64,000 nt of DNA from Rhynchopus euleeides (GCA_963210315.1 OY723276.1:1364001-1428000); one strand, 5' to 3'. Positions 1 to 13,542 are shown, counted from the stretch's first letter. Made by a program: numbers and translations. The notes: a model not told the origin generated them from the letters alone.

Positions 1-531
1 GTCCTTAGTTACGAAAGCTGGTCGAGAGAAGTCACCCTTCCATTGAACGTACGAGCCTCGATGCAAGACTCGCTGGGACAACTTCTGCAGAACCCCTGGC
101 GTATATGGAGTCCTCCACCCACAGATAGGGGCACGGCACATACAGATGCCAGCCTCACGGGATGGTGCTTCATCGTGAACAGAGATGGAAAGACGATCAC
201 ACGATGGGGGCTCTTCACCGAAAACTGGCTACATGAAGACATCGCCGTCTTAGAGATGTACGCGTTCTACCGCATGGTGATGCACATTTGCGAAGACATG
301 CACATGCAAGGTGTACGATGGAGGGTCGGTGTCGATAACACAGCGGTGATCGGAGCATGGCGCAAGGGTTTCTCACACGCCAAACACATCCTGAACCTGT
401 TGATGAAAGCCCGCCGTATTGCCGATACCGCATCATGTCGTTTTGAGATGGGCTACGTGAAGTCAGAGGAGAACCCTGCTGATGACTACACCCGGCTACG
501 GGACACATCTCACCCATACTACACCACATGA
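1..531 (+). CDS. Retroelement polyprotein, C-terminal RNase H domain (partial)
   Basis: The reading frame is open to the left edge and stops at 529-531, so only the C-terminal ~176 residues are here. The RNase H fold is visible as a TDAS motif (first Asp), then VLEMYAF (Glu), VDNTAV (second Asp) and NPADDYTR (last Asp), in the order and spacing of RNase H domains that follow reverse transcriptase in DIRS-like and related retroelements. The role would be degradation of the RNA strand during cDNA synthesis. The reverse transcriptase itself must lie outside the window. No integrase or tyrosine recombinase follows within the window. A Ty3-type or Pao-type origin cannot be excluded; the TDASLTGW motif favours a DIRS-like source. 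Confidence 0.75.
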   Translation, partial: VLSYESWSREVTLPLNVRASMQDSLGQLLQNPWRIWSPPPTDRGTAHTDASLTGWCFIVNRDGKTITRWGLFTENWLHEDIAVLEMYAFYRMVMHICEDMHMQGVRWRVGVDNTAVIGAWRKGFSHAKHILNLLMKARRIADTASCRFEMGYVKSEENPADDYTRLRDTSHPYYTT

Positions 532-771
532 ACGATCACCCCCCTTACGAGAGCGAGTTCCCCGAGGTTACCGTCATCATGCGAGATTATCAGGGGAGGT
601 CGGGGGGGGGGGGGGGTGTAGCGTACTAGGGACCGGTAGTGCGCACAAACTAACAGCCAAGCCTATTGTTTACACAAACAATCTTGCTTGTGACAGTAAA
701 CAATAGGCTGTTGGCAGCGTGCAGTGCAACATACATAATTCCATGAACAGATATATTGCATAGTGCGCACA
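532..771. other. Non-coding 3' flank of the retroelement with an inverted repeat
   Basis: The tract has a poly-G run at 602-616 and no credible ORF. A perfect 14-bp inverted repeat (AGCCTATTGTTTAC at 660-673, its complement at 696-709) brackets a 22-bp loop and could be a retroelement 3'-end hairpin. That role is inference only. Confidence 0.5.
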
Positions 772-1403
772 AACAAAAAGGACCCTGCAACCACCCTGCA
801 CACACCCTGCAACCATGTTGGAGGCACCCTACAACCCTATAACCACCCAGAAACCACTGGGTCTGCCCTAAAAGGGGTGTACGGGCCTGTTGGAACAGGT
901 TTTCGACACCGAATTGCCCAAATTCGGTCCGATATTTTGAAAAAACTGTGAAGAACGGGGGATTCGCCCGTGTGGGGTAAAAGTCCCAATTTTCATGAAA
1001 AAAAGTCAAAATTAGGGCAACTAGACCCCATTTTGGGTGTTTTTCGGGTGCAAAACGTACCCTAGACATCCCTGGGGTACATTGTATACCATCCAGGGCC
1101 TCAAGGACCAGTAGAAGCACGTGAAAATGCGTTTTTTTACCCAAAAAAAAGGACCCTGCAACGATGTTGTAGGACCCTGCACACACCCTGCAACCGTGTT
1201 GTAGGCACCCTGCAACCCTATAACCACCCAGAAACCACTGGGTAAGCCCTAAAAGGGGTGTACGGGCCTGTTGGAACAGGTTTTCGACACCGAATTGCCT
1301 AAATTCGGTCCAATTTTTTGAAAAAACTGTGAAAAATGGGGGATTCGCCCGTGTGGGGTAAAAGTCCCAATTTTAGGGAAAAAAGTCAAAATTAGGGCAA
1401 CTA
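772..1403. repeat. Tandem repeat array, units A-B-A'
   Basis: A ~250-bp unit (A, about 772-1021) recurs as A' (about 1147-1403) with roughly 90% identity by eye; both contain GGGGTGTACGGGCCTGTTGG and the text around TTCGACACCGAATTGCC. Between them is unit B (1022-1146, starting TAGACCCCATTTTGGG). B recurs at 4892-5020 beyond the inserted transposon, so the original array was A-B-A'-B'. No coding potential is visible. Confidence 0.85.
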
Positions 1404-1583
1404 CACGGTGGACTCCAGCGGCCCTAGCGGGAGTCTGGGAGCGGGAGTCTGAGAGGGTGTCAAAGACTCCCGCTAGCGGGAGTCCAGACTCCCGCTAGCG
1501 GGAGTCTATACTCCCGCTAGGGGGAGTCTGACTCCCCCTAGCGGGAGTCTTTTCACCTATTTTCATCCATTTTTCCCATGATA
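1404..1583. repeat. Left terminal inverted repeat with subterminal palindromes
   Basis: It starts CACGGTGGACTCCAGCGG and then carries repeated GGGAGTC/GACTCCC words. Two exact copies of the 20-bp palindrome GACTCCCGCTAGCGGGAGTC lie at 1465-1484 and 1487-1506, with variants at about 1508-1544. Arrays like this are the usual binding sites of CMC-type transposases; here that is inference. The inner part (CTTTTCACCTATTTTCA... to CCCATGATA) is shared with the right end. Confidence 0.85.
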
Positions 1584-1691
1584 TAGTTACAGTCTACTGG
1601 CGTGGGGGGTAAAATCATGCGGGGGGAAGGTGGAAGAGGGATGGGGAGGGGCTTGTTTTGCTTCTGTCAGTTTCCCCGGACTCTGGACTAC

Positions 1692-3452
1692 CTACCTATC
1701 CTCCTGGTAGCGGCTGCACCTGCGGAGGTGAGCGGTTAGAATTTGAGGTGTCAAAGTGCGGCCGTCGCCTGTCGTAGTTGTGTTACACCTTGGGCAAGAC
1801 AAACCATCCTGCAGGCTTTCCTCATCTTCTTCGTCAGAACTGTCATCCCCCTCCTGCTGTGCGCGTTGGTCAAGCGTGCTCAAAGTCGCCTCGGATGACA
1901 CGAATGGTGTGAAAGTCGCCCCCAGCGGGATTGGCATTTTGCACAAGCAGAGCGATAATTTGCGGTGTCCTTCGGGGAACCGGAACAGGAAGTAGGGCGC
2001 GCTGCTGGGTTCAACGAAGTCCTGTGTGTTGCAGTGCACAAACCCCTTCTGCAGCTGTGTCAACTGTGTGCAAAGAACATACACAGCCAATCTATGAGCG
2101 TGTCGGGTGTGCAGACACGGACACAGAATGACTTCTCTATACCCGAGGATCCCGTCCTGCGACAGGTGCGCAACCTTCCAAGGCATGCCCGATTCGCGCC
2201 GCTTCTCTTCTGCCATTGCAAGATCTCTCTCGTAAGTTGCGGAGCTGGCGATTGTAACGGCATCTTTCTTGCGATGTCCGTTCTCTGCTTCTTCAAATTC
2301 GTCGTTGTTCTGCAGAGGCACTGCATCTTCTGGAGCCCACCAATGATGGAGACTGTGTACGTAGGCATTGCGCGTTGATCCCTTTTCGGCATGCTCCATC
2401 AACCAGTGAAATATATGCCCTGAGATCCGAGCACGCAAGAAGGGAATCCGGGCTGACTCATCCTTGCATCCCCAGAAGCGCCAGGGGATGTCTGCATACC
2501 GGAAATGCATGAGGTCTGCAAGGGAGACAAAGAGGTAGCGGAACAAGCCCTTGTAGGTGGTGTCCTGTGACATGGCAAGCACGACCTTCCGGAACTGAGC
2601 ACCTGTCCCATTCTGCGACACATTCAGTGCAAGGTTTGTACAGGTCTTGTCGAATATTTTTTTTGTTGTCTCATCCAGTACCCTGATCAGCCGCATGGCG
2701 AGCCCCTTGCAGTCATGGAGTGCTGGGGTGACGTAGCGGGCATTGGGAAGCACACCTGCCAAGAGGGAGGGGTAGCCAGCCTCTTTCATCTCAGAGAGAG
2801 TCAGGTGCGGGTATCGATGCACCTGTTGATACCAGCGTTCTTCTGGGATGTCGCACAGTGAGCATCGGTGCCCTCGCCCCCCGCATCGCCTCATTGTTGC
2901 CCACTGCTCAGCATGGTCGGCGGTTATTCTTGCTATGGACACACTCGCGACATGCACCCCTCGGAAGATTTTCGCTTTGTGCAGCCTCATGATCTGTTGC
3001 AGCAACGCGTGATTTTGGAACAGCTTGTGATCACCTTTCGGAAGGTCTGAGAAAGTAATACCCGGCGCAGTCATCGTGTTTTCGGGATTGATGACCCCGA
3101 GAGACAGACGGACACGTGCGTTATCGGAACGTAATGAATTACGTGGCGTGTATCCGTCCGTGTACATGACGCCGAGAAGTGGCACGCTACACTGCATTGT
3201 CGATGATTCTCCCGCCTCTTCTTCGAGGAACTCAAATGCCCCGAGCAAACCACGGGAAAGGCGCCATTCAACACGTTCGCAGGCAGGCTTCTCCATTTCG
3301 CGGAGTCGCTTTCGTGACACACCCAGGTTCTCACCAACACGCTCCTTATGAAGCTGGTTGACCTTGGCGAGTGTCCGTTGAGACATCCGAAGGGCATGCC
3401 GGTTGGCAGCAAGAGTCTCCCCGACACTCTTCGCTTCATTTGCATTCGACAT
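1692..3452 (-). CDS. Candidate transposase with RNase-H-like core and zinc motifs
   Basis: The protein has 586 residues and starts at the ATG at 3452; the frame is open further upstream but without an earlier ATG. I do not recognise a named family by direct match. Visible features suggest a DDE/D transposase: a strand with MYTDGY (Asp about residue 99) followed by a second strand with LSLGVIN; a second candidate Asp in ITADHAEQW (about 179); a Cys pair HRCSLCD directly after it (about 197/200); and PALHDCKGL (about 246), recalling the C/DxxH motif of CMC, hAT, P and Transib transposases. A possible last acidic residue lies downstream. The C-terminal 35 residues form a CPRC...HLRRC zinc finger after an acidic stretch. 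It is the larger of the two genes in the element, downstream of 3656-4657 on the same strand. Confidence 0.75.
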   Translation of the reverse strand: MSNANEAKSVGETLAANRHALRMSQRTLAKVNQLHKERVGENLGVSRKRLREMEKPACERVEWRLSRGLLGAFEFLEEEAGESSTMQCSVPLLGVMYTDGYTPRNSLRSDNARVRLSLGVINPENTMTAPGITFSDLPKGDHKLFQNHALLQQIMRLHKAKIFRGVHVASVSIARITADHAEQWATMRRCGGRGHRCSLCDIPEERWYQQVHRYPHLTLSEMKEAGYPSLLAGVLPNARYVTPALHDCKGLAMRLIRVLDETTKKIFDKTCTNLALNVSQNGTGAQFRKVVLAMSQDTTYKGLFRYLFVSLADLMHFRYADIPWRFWGCKDESARIPFLRARISGHIFHWLMEHAEKGSTRNAYVHSLHHWWAPEDAVPLQNNDEFEEAENGHRKKDAVTIASSATYERDLAMAEEKRRESGMPWKVAHLSQDGILGYREVILCPCLHTRHAHRLAVYVLCTQLTQLQKGFVHCNTQDFVEPSSAPYFLFRFPEGHRKLSLCLCKMPIPLGATFTPFVSSEATLSTLDQRAQQEGDDSSDEEDEESLQDGLSCPRCNTTTTGDGRTLTPQILTAHLRRCSRYQEDR

Positions 3453-3655
3453 GGTTCGATGGCATGGGTCTTGAAAATACCCCCTGTGACACCTGTGAGA
3501 GCGAGTGTGAGTGGAGCCGAATAAGGTTGCAACACACACACCACGTCAGATGTAGCCAAGCGAAAAAACTGTCGATGTTTTGGAGTGTGGGGTTTGTGGC
3601 TTCCATGACAGTCTGATCATTCAACTTCCGCAGGCTGATGCACAGCCAGCTTCCC

Positions 3656-4657
3656 TCAGAGGGTGTCCATGTCGTCCTTCTCCACTGTGATGGCCTGCGG
3701 GATGCTCGGAGGGGCTTCTTCCTCTGTGTCGGGGACCTCAGGCTGTGCGAGGTCGATCCCCAGCAGGTCCTTGTACCTCCCCACGGTGGAGGTGTTGGCC
3801 TGGCCTGAGCCGGTCACCGTGGCGCGGGGCTGTTCCAAAGGAACGGTGACCTTCCACAGGGCCAACTGCCCCTCCACCTGCTCGCAGGTGATGGGCTCGC
3901 CATCGGCAGGGCTCCTGGGGAGGAAATAGGTGGCGGTGTATGTGCCGCTGGGGATTGTCGAACCCTCGTGGACCACGCGAAGACACGTCAGCGACACCTG
4001 CAGGCCTGTCACTGAAAACTCAACCCGGGTCAACAGCCCCTCGAGCATCACCACATGCACGTTGGCTGCCCCAGGCAACGGGGTGACCACCGGGAAGTGC
4101 TGCATCACATTATTCGTCGTAGTATCCTCCTCCTGCTGCACGGCAGTGTACACGTTGTTCATCTCGACCTCCTTGTAGGCCGGGGCAAGCGCAGCAAGGA
4201 CCCGCTGGTACAGCGGATTCTTCTTGTGGCCCTCCTCCGCCCAAGCCAAGGGCATCTTTGGCTTGAGGGTGACACCCACCAACTTGGTGTCTTGCACCTT
4301 CCCGCGCTTCACCTCAACCCTGTAGGTGGCGGGGAGGGTGCCGTCCTTCTGCATCATCTCGACCTCCCTCACAGCGAGCTTGTCCATGTCAGGGAATACG
4401 GCGGTGATGGCGTTGGCCACCTGGGGGCTGTGCTTGTTGATCTCCTTGCCGGTCAACACCGTTGCTAGGAGCCTTCTAATGGATCCCAGTGTCAGCACAC
4501 TTCCCCCTTTTTTAACGAGGAAGGCCGTGCAAAAATCAGCCACAATGTTCGTCGCCTCCGCAGCCTCGGGACTCTCTGCGCTCTTCTTCTTCTTACTCGA
4601 CTTCGCCGCCGGCTTCGCTGCCACCTTCACTGCCGGCTTCGTTGTCGTCTTCCCCAT
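3656..4657 (-). CDS. Transposon accessory protein with basic, histone-like N-terminus
   Basis: The 333-residue protein starts at the ATG at 4657, about 100 bp inside the right TIR, and lies about 200 bp upstream of the transposase candidate on the same strand. The first ~30 residues are Lys/Ala-rich (VKVAAKPAAKSSKKKK), like a linker-histone or H2B tail. Residues ~35-90 contain LGSIRRLLATVLTGKEINKH followed by a short helix-like segment; the spacing resembles the last helices of histone H2B (I..A...LLPGELAKH). The remainder looks beta-rich and matches nothing I know. The C-terminus is acidic and Pro-rich. A DNA-binding or architectural partner of the transposase, analogous to TNPA of CACTA elements, is the simplest guess. 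The histone resemblance is weak and unproven. Confidence 0.7.
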   Translation of the reverse strand: MGKTTTKPAVKVAAKPAAKSSKKKKSAESPEAAEATNIVADFCTAFLVKKGGSVLTLGSIRRLLATVLTGKEINKHSPQVANAITAVFPDMDKLAVREVEMMQKDGTLPATYRVEVKRGKVQDTKLVGVTLKPKMPLAWAEEGHKKNPLYQRVLAALAPAYKEVEMNNVYTAVQQEEDTTTNNVMQHFPVVTPLPGAANVHVVMLEGLLTRVEFSVTGLQVSLTCLRVVHEGSTIPSGTYTATYFLPRSPADGEPITCEQVEGQLALWKVTVPLEQPRATVTGSGQANTSTVGRYKDLLGIDLAQPEVPDTEEEAPPSIPQAITVEKDDMDTL

Positions 4658-4756
4658 TTTTGTGAATCAGGTCTGCGAGCTGGGATGGGTGGAAACGTCC
4701 GTTTGGTGTGTGTGTGTGTGGCTGTACTTCAGTGACGAGTGCCACATTGCATAGGT

Positions 4757-4891
4757 ATCATGGGAAAAATGAGTGAAAATAGGTGAAAAGACTCCCGCTA
4801 GGGGGAGTCAGACTCCCGCTAGCGGGAGTTGGACTCCCCCTAGTTGAGACTCCCGAAAAGGGTTACCCTACCCCCGCTGGAGTCCACCGTG
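4757..4891. repeat. Right terminal inverted repeat
   Basis: This is the inverted counterpart of 1404-1583: ATCATGGGAAAAAT, then TGAAAATAGGTGAAAAGACT, then palindromic GACTCCC/GGGAGTC words (about 4790-4850), and the terminal CCGCTGGAGTCCACCGTG. The palindrome array is shorter than at the left end. Confidence 0.85.
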
Positions 4892-5045
4892 TAGACCCCA
4901 TTTTGGGTGGTTTTCGGGTGCAAAACGTACCCTAGGCATCCCTGGGGTACATTGTATACCATCCAGGGACTCTAGGACCAGTAGAAGTGCGTTACAACGC
5001 ACATTTTTGCCCCAAAATGGCCCTGCAACCACCCTGCACAGGATT
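4892..5045. repeat. Repeat unit B' and start of the next A unit
   Basis: Bases 4892-5010 match unit B at 1022-1140 almost base for base (TAGACCCCATTTTGGGTG..., CCCTGGGGTACATTGTATAC). From about 5018 the text reads CCCTGCAACCACCCTGCACA, the start of an A unit, which then diverges. Confidence 0.8.
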
Positions 5046-6031
5046 CACCCCAGAAAAGCGAAAAAATGGCCAAAAATGAGGGTTGGTGGGCCCAAAAGTG
5101 GGTAAAAACCTCCGGAAATTCATATCTGGGGTGGGTCTGGGGGCGGTTTTGCACAGTTGACCTCCAGACCGGAATATTCCAAAAAAATTACAGTTTTTCT
5201 CAAGGACATCCGGGGGCCTACCCCCCCCCCCCCCCCCCGTTTGTGAGCACAGCTCCCATAAATAAAAGCACACCCCGGATTTGGCGCTTGTTTCGTGCTG
5301 CGCGAGGGGAGGGGGTGGTGGTGGTGGTGGTGGTGGTGGCTGCGGTGGGGCCCCGTCCCCCCCTCACGGAGCTGTGTGTGGGCGGGGGTGTCTTACTTGC
5401 TGTAAACGGGGGGGAGGGGGGAGGGGGAGTGCGCCAATATAATCACGTGGCGTCAGCACGGGCGTCATGCCACAGCAAGGTTATAGGGGGGGGGGGGGTG
5501 GGGAGGGGGTGCCAGCCTTTGCCCTGGGTATGCAGAAAGACAGCCACCCCCCCAGCCCCCCCTCCCCTCCCCCCCCTCTCTCTCTCTCACCTATTGCACA
5601 GAGCACCGTGGCACATTCAGTAAACTTGTTTAAGCACCTTCGGTGCGACTAGGGAGTCAAGGGAGGACTAGAGAAGACGACTTCCCTGTGCGTATTTGTT
5701 TTTCTACCACTTGCAGCAACAGTTTTCTTGCAAGGTTGGAAGGGGGGCGAACGGAACAAACACCACCCTTCATCAGGCCAACGAGTGGTGTTTTGCTCCC
5801 TGCCTTCGCCCCTCCGTACGTCAGCTTTTGCACTGAACGGTGCCTAATGCAACGGAAAAGCGGTGGCTGAGTCACCCCCATCTCCCACGAGACACGTTTT
5901 TGATATTGATGTTTTGTGTCTTATGTCCGACCGAAGACTCCCCACACCCCATACCACCCAACACACCACCTCACACCACACCCACTAGGGAACGGTGTCA
6001 CCCCACCCCACCTCCCACCCCCACCCCTGGC
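5046..6031. other. Non-coding, low-complexity stretch upstream of the PDZ gene
   Basis: Contains poly-C (5221-5239), a (GGT)n run (about 5311-5339), poly-G runs and C/T-rich tracts (5548-5590). The last 120 bases before 6032 are almost purely C/A/T and probably the leader of the following gene. No gene is visible. Confidence 0.6.
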
Positions 6032-9000
6032 ATGGTCGTCTCCAACACGCCCTACCGTGGGGGGCTGCCTGTGCCGGTGCCTTCTTCGGAGAGCAAAGTC
6101 GTGTCGCCCCCACGGGGTGCGGGGCTGCCCGCCGCGTCGGCGCACGACTCCATGCTGACGCCCCACGGCCCCTCCGACACCGCCACGCAGGGGAAGAGCC
6201 GATCGCCCGAGCGGCGCAGGGCAGCGATGATGCGGCAGTCGCGCCGCGCAGGGCAGTCTGCCTCCGATGCATACCTCACGCAGATCACAGACGACCTGCT
6301 GGTGGAGAAGAGGTCGCGCAAGGCGGAGCGCGAGCAGTATGAAGCAGCGGTGCGGCGCCTGGAGGAGAAGATCATGCAGATGGATGACACCTCCCTCCGG
6401 GCCGACACCGAGTCTGAGAAGGCGATGCACCTCCGGCAGCGGCTGGAGCAGCTGCAGGAGCAGTACGACTTCCGCAAGGCTGAGATCATCCGCCTCCAGT
6501 CGGAGCTCCGCTCCCTGCAGGCCACGCGCGACAGGGAAAAGGGCGACGGGCACCAGCAGCAGCAGGAGGCCAACCTCACCATCGAGGGCCTCTCGCAGCA
6601 GGTCTGCACGCTGCAGGCGAGCCTGGAGAACGCACTGCGGGAAAGCGTCGCCACAAAGGTGATGGAGGACACACAGCACGCCCTGGCTCTGGAGCAGCTT
6701 CTGGATGATTTCTTCGGGCTCACCCTCTGCGACATCCCCTCTCTTGAGGTTGACGCCGCCTCCCAGCGCCTCTCCGCGGATCCAGAGTATGAAGGGTGCT
6801 TCGCAGGGTGCGTCGGCGTTGTGTTGGTGGATGACCATCTCGGGACCCACCTCACCCCCGGCGACACGCTCCTGAGGGTTGATGACATCGAGATTGCTTC
6901 CGCGCAGCACCTGCAGCTGATGCTGGCTGCGATGTGCCGCCCCGACGTCCTCCTGCAGTTCCGCCGCGGCAGCGTTGTCCGCTCCGTCAGGGTGAAGCCG
7001 AAGAAAACCCCCCTCCCCTGCCACATCGCAGATGTCTCCCGCATCTGCCGCCTCACTGGGGGTCTGACCAGCCTCCTGGCTGACTACAAATCGCACATCA
7101 CCAACCTCAACGAGCAGAACGACCGCCTCAAGGCGGAGCACGTTGCCCTCGAGGATCAGGCAGAGTCGCTACGCCAGACAACCATCGATCTCAAGCGGCT
7201 CGCGGATGCGGCAAAAGAACCCCCTCAGTTGTCGGATAGGACGATGGACATGCAGCTGGTTGGAACAAACGCGAAGCTTGCTCAGGAGAAGAAGGTGATG
7301 ACGCTCCGCCTCAGCCGTGCGGTGGAGGACAAGGCGCGCCTGGAGGAGGACGTGCAGCGCATGCGGAAGACCATCGAGCTGCTGCAGCAGCAGCGGCAGG
7401 GGGAGGAGGCGGGCAGGCTCGGCGCTGAGGAGGCGCTTGCGGCAGCCACGCGTGAGCTGGATGCGGTGCGGGAAAGGCACAGCTGCGAGTTGGATGCGGT
7501 GAGGGCGGAGCTCTGCCAGGGGTTTGACGAGCAGAAGGCGGGGCTGCAGCAGGAGCTCGAGGAGGCGGTTGGGTTTGCGCGGGAGAAGCAGCAGCTCCTG
7601 ACGCGCCGGCTGGCGGAGCTGGAGGCGGAGTTGGAGGCGTTGAAGGAGAGGGATCGCCAGCGCACCGTCGTGAAGGAGGAGTGGGCCCGCCCATCGGATA
7701 TCGGGTTTGAAAAGGTCGACGCCCCGCCGACCCCACCGCCGCCCCGGCAGCCGACACCGCAGCCGCAGTTCACCCCGGCACCCACCCCGCAGGCGCCGCC
7801 GACGCCGATGCCGCTGTCGGTGCCGCCTGTTTCCGCCCCGCGGTCCCTCCTGCCAGCGGCGCAGCCGCTGATGGGGCACACCTGGGAGTCGAATATCGCA
7901 CTCGCCCCCGTGTCGAGGGCAGCCGTTCCCCCGCCGGATGTGCAGGGTGTGCTGGGGCAGCTGGAGGCGATGCTGGGTGGGTCGGTCGCCATGCTGCCGG
8001 GGTTCGGCCCGATCGAGCAGGTGATGAGTGCGATCGACGCCTGCAACAGCAGGATCCCCCGGCTGGAGGCGCAGGTGCAGGGGGTGGTGGAGAGGCTGCG
8101 GATGCGGGCACAGCTGCAGATGCACCAGGCACAGCAGGCACAGCAGCAGCAGGTAAGGACGCCCCCGGCACACCCTGCGGCGGGGGAGCACCTTGCACTG
8201 CAGCACCAGCATGCGGACCAGCAGAGGCAGCTTGCGGACCAGCAGATGCAGCTGGCAGATCAGCAGGCGCAGCTGGAGGGGCAGCGGCAGCACAGTGCGG
8301 AGCTGGAGAGCGAGTGTGCGGTGCTGCGGAGTGCTGCGGATGACCTGATGCGGCGCCTGGAGGAGGCGCATAAGTGCAGCGAGGCGTTGCGGCATGCAGA
8401 GGTGGAGCTGAAGGAGTCGTCCAGCATGATCGCCACCCTGCAGGCGCATATCGCGTCTGTCGAGGCGCAGCTGGAGGAGTACCGCGATGCAGCGGCGCAG
8501 CCGCAGGTGCCTGTGTCCGTGCCGGTGGTGCCGGTGTCGGAGCCGCGTGCGTTCCTATCGGAGCCGCCTGTGCCGCATGACGATGCACTGCAGTCGCCGC
8601 CGCGTCCGCTGCAGCATTACGCGCCGCCGCCCCCGCCGCCAGTGCCGATGCCACAGCCGGTTGTGTACAGTCACGTGCAGTGCGACCCCCCTGAGTCTTT
8701 CCAGGAGGTCGAGATCATCGAGCACCACACGAAGATCTTCGTGGATGAGGTATGCCTGCAGGGGGGTGGAGTGGGAGGGGGTGGGGCGGGCTGCCCGTTG
8801 TATTGTTGGAGGCTTCCTTGCATGCAGCGCCACCCACACCCCACACCCACAGGGCGTGGCGCAAGGGCGGTGCCCGTCGCCGTGCGCGGGGATGCTACAG
8901 AGCACCACACCCTCCCAGCTGCTGCGCCTCGACTCGCAGCCCATCAACGGCTACCCCAGCCTGCAGTCCGACACGCCTGTCCACAGGCGCACCCTGCAGG

Positions 9001-9152
9001 CGGCAACAGGCGGCACCTACCGCAGCGGCAGCACATCTGGCTACCTCAAGCGGCCCCCTCCTGGAAGGGGAAGCTCTCGCCAAGGGGTGCACTTCAGCAC
9101 CAGCTACCAGTCGGTGTCGAGCACGTCCTGTGGCCAGATGCACCGTTTCTGA
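6032..9152 (+). CDS. PDZ-domain coiled-coil protein (two exons)
   Basis: Exons are 6032-8749 and 8853-9152, joined in phase 0 at a GTATGC donor and CCCACAG acceptor, giving 1,005 residues. The ATG at 6032 follows a C-rich leader and is chosen because the upstream frame lacks another ATG. Order of parts: an Arg/Ser-rich start; a long Glu/Arg/Gln coiled coil (about 95-225); a PDZ domain (about 230-325, with CVGVVLVDD and the HLTPGDTLLRVDDIEI core); a second coiled coil (about 345-545); a Pro-rich linker (about 560-620); a Gln-rich third coiled coil (about 690-830); and a Pro/Val-rich region before the splice. The short second exon encodes a Ser/Gly-rich tail ending GQMHRF. A cytoskeletal or centrosomal scaffold is likely; no family name is supported. 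Confidence 0.85.
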
Positions 9153-9576
9153 GCGGGAAGTCCCGTGGGGGGAGGTGGGCGGTAATGGGCGATGTGAAAA
9201 CGCACCCGATCTGCGCAGGCAGGCCTGCTGACCCGCGACCCGCGACCCCCACACCCCCCCTCCCCTCTCCTCCCCTGCCCGCGTGTATGTTCCGTCTGTT
9301 CCGTAGAGCCCTGTTCCCCTGTTTGGGGCGACGCCGGGTGTGCCCTAAACAGGGCTAAACAACGAAACGGCGGGTATTACCGTCAAGAACCACCCCACAC
9401 GCCTTGCTGCGGGTGGGGGTGTGCCATGGCCTGTATCGCACAGTTTCCCTGTGCTGTGAGCACCAACAGCACCAAACAACAAGAAAATACAGCCGGGTCG
9501 TTTGCTCTGTGTGTCACCCCGCCCCGTGTCAGTGTTGCCCATGTTTTGTAAGGGCCGGATTGCCTTTCTGCACTTA
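9153..9576. other. Intergenic, nothing recognised
   Basis: Follows the stop of the PDZ gene and has C-rich tracts (9240-9280). A frame continuing to 9358 exists only if the intron at 8750 is retained, and is not considered real. Confidence 0.5.
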
Positions 9577-9683
9577 GGGGGTCTGCGCTGGTCGTTATTC
9601 TTCGTCAATCTGCATCAGTTTTCAGCTACTTCAACTGGAAATGACCAAAATGCACTGGCGACCACCCCGTAGCGAAGACCCCC
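9577..9683. mobile_element. MITE, 107 bp, with 3-bp TTA duplication
   Basis: The ends are GGGGGTCTGCGCTGG and the inverted GTAGCGAAGACCCCC, flanked on both sides by TTA (9574-9576 and 9684-9686). The reverse complement matches the MITE at 27856-27964 over nearly its whole length. A 3-bp TTA duplication and G-rich tips fit the PIF/Harbinger superfamily. It has no coding capacity. Confidence 0.8.
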
Positions 9684-9875
9684 TTAGAGAGTGAAGTCAG
9701 ACCCTCAGCTTGTCCTATCACTCTATGTACGGCTTGCGTTTTCTGTCCGTGGCTTCATGCGTGCATCTAGAGCTCAGCAAGGAAGCCAGCGCATCATTGC
9801 GGCATGTATCGGTGTTCCCTTTTGGTTGTCTTCCGTGTATGTTCCTCCCTTCCCTCCACTTTGAGAGACATTTCC

Positions 9876-13540
<3,665 letters not shown>

Positions 13541-13542
<2 letters not shown>

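Larger units (their letters stand above)
1404..4891. mobile_element. Apparently intact two-gene DNA transposon with long TIRs and TA target duplication
   Basis: Both ends carry the same 18-bp tip, CACGGTGGACTCCAGCGG, in inverted orientation (1404-1421 and 4874-4891). Dense subterminal palindromes and a shared inner segment (about 1536-1583 against 4757-4803) extend the similarity. TA flanks both sides (1402-1403 and 4892-4893), and the uninterrupted site occurs in the neighbouring repeat copy at about 1015-1030, which fixes the borders to the base. The element carries two genes on the minus strand (3656-4657 and 1692-3452), both intact. A CAC-starting TIR with a TA duplication fits the Mirage branch of the CMC (CACTA/Mirage/Chapaev) superfamily, but that assignment is inferred. 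Confidence 0.88.

Noticed and set aside
1404..1560. CRISPR-like array of regular repeats
   Set aside because: Units are palindromic transposon subterminal repeats without unique spacers, in a eukaryotic context.
5921..7141. Long antisense ORF of about 400 codons opposite the PDZ gene
   Set aside because: Mirror frame produced by GC-rich third positions; the sense strand has the PDZ domain, coiled coils and a valid splice.
8750..9358. Unspliced C-terminal extension of the PDZ protein
   Set aside because: Retaining the intron gives low-complexity residues; splicing at GTATGC/CACAG yields a clean phase-0 exon.
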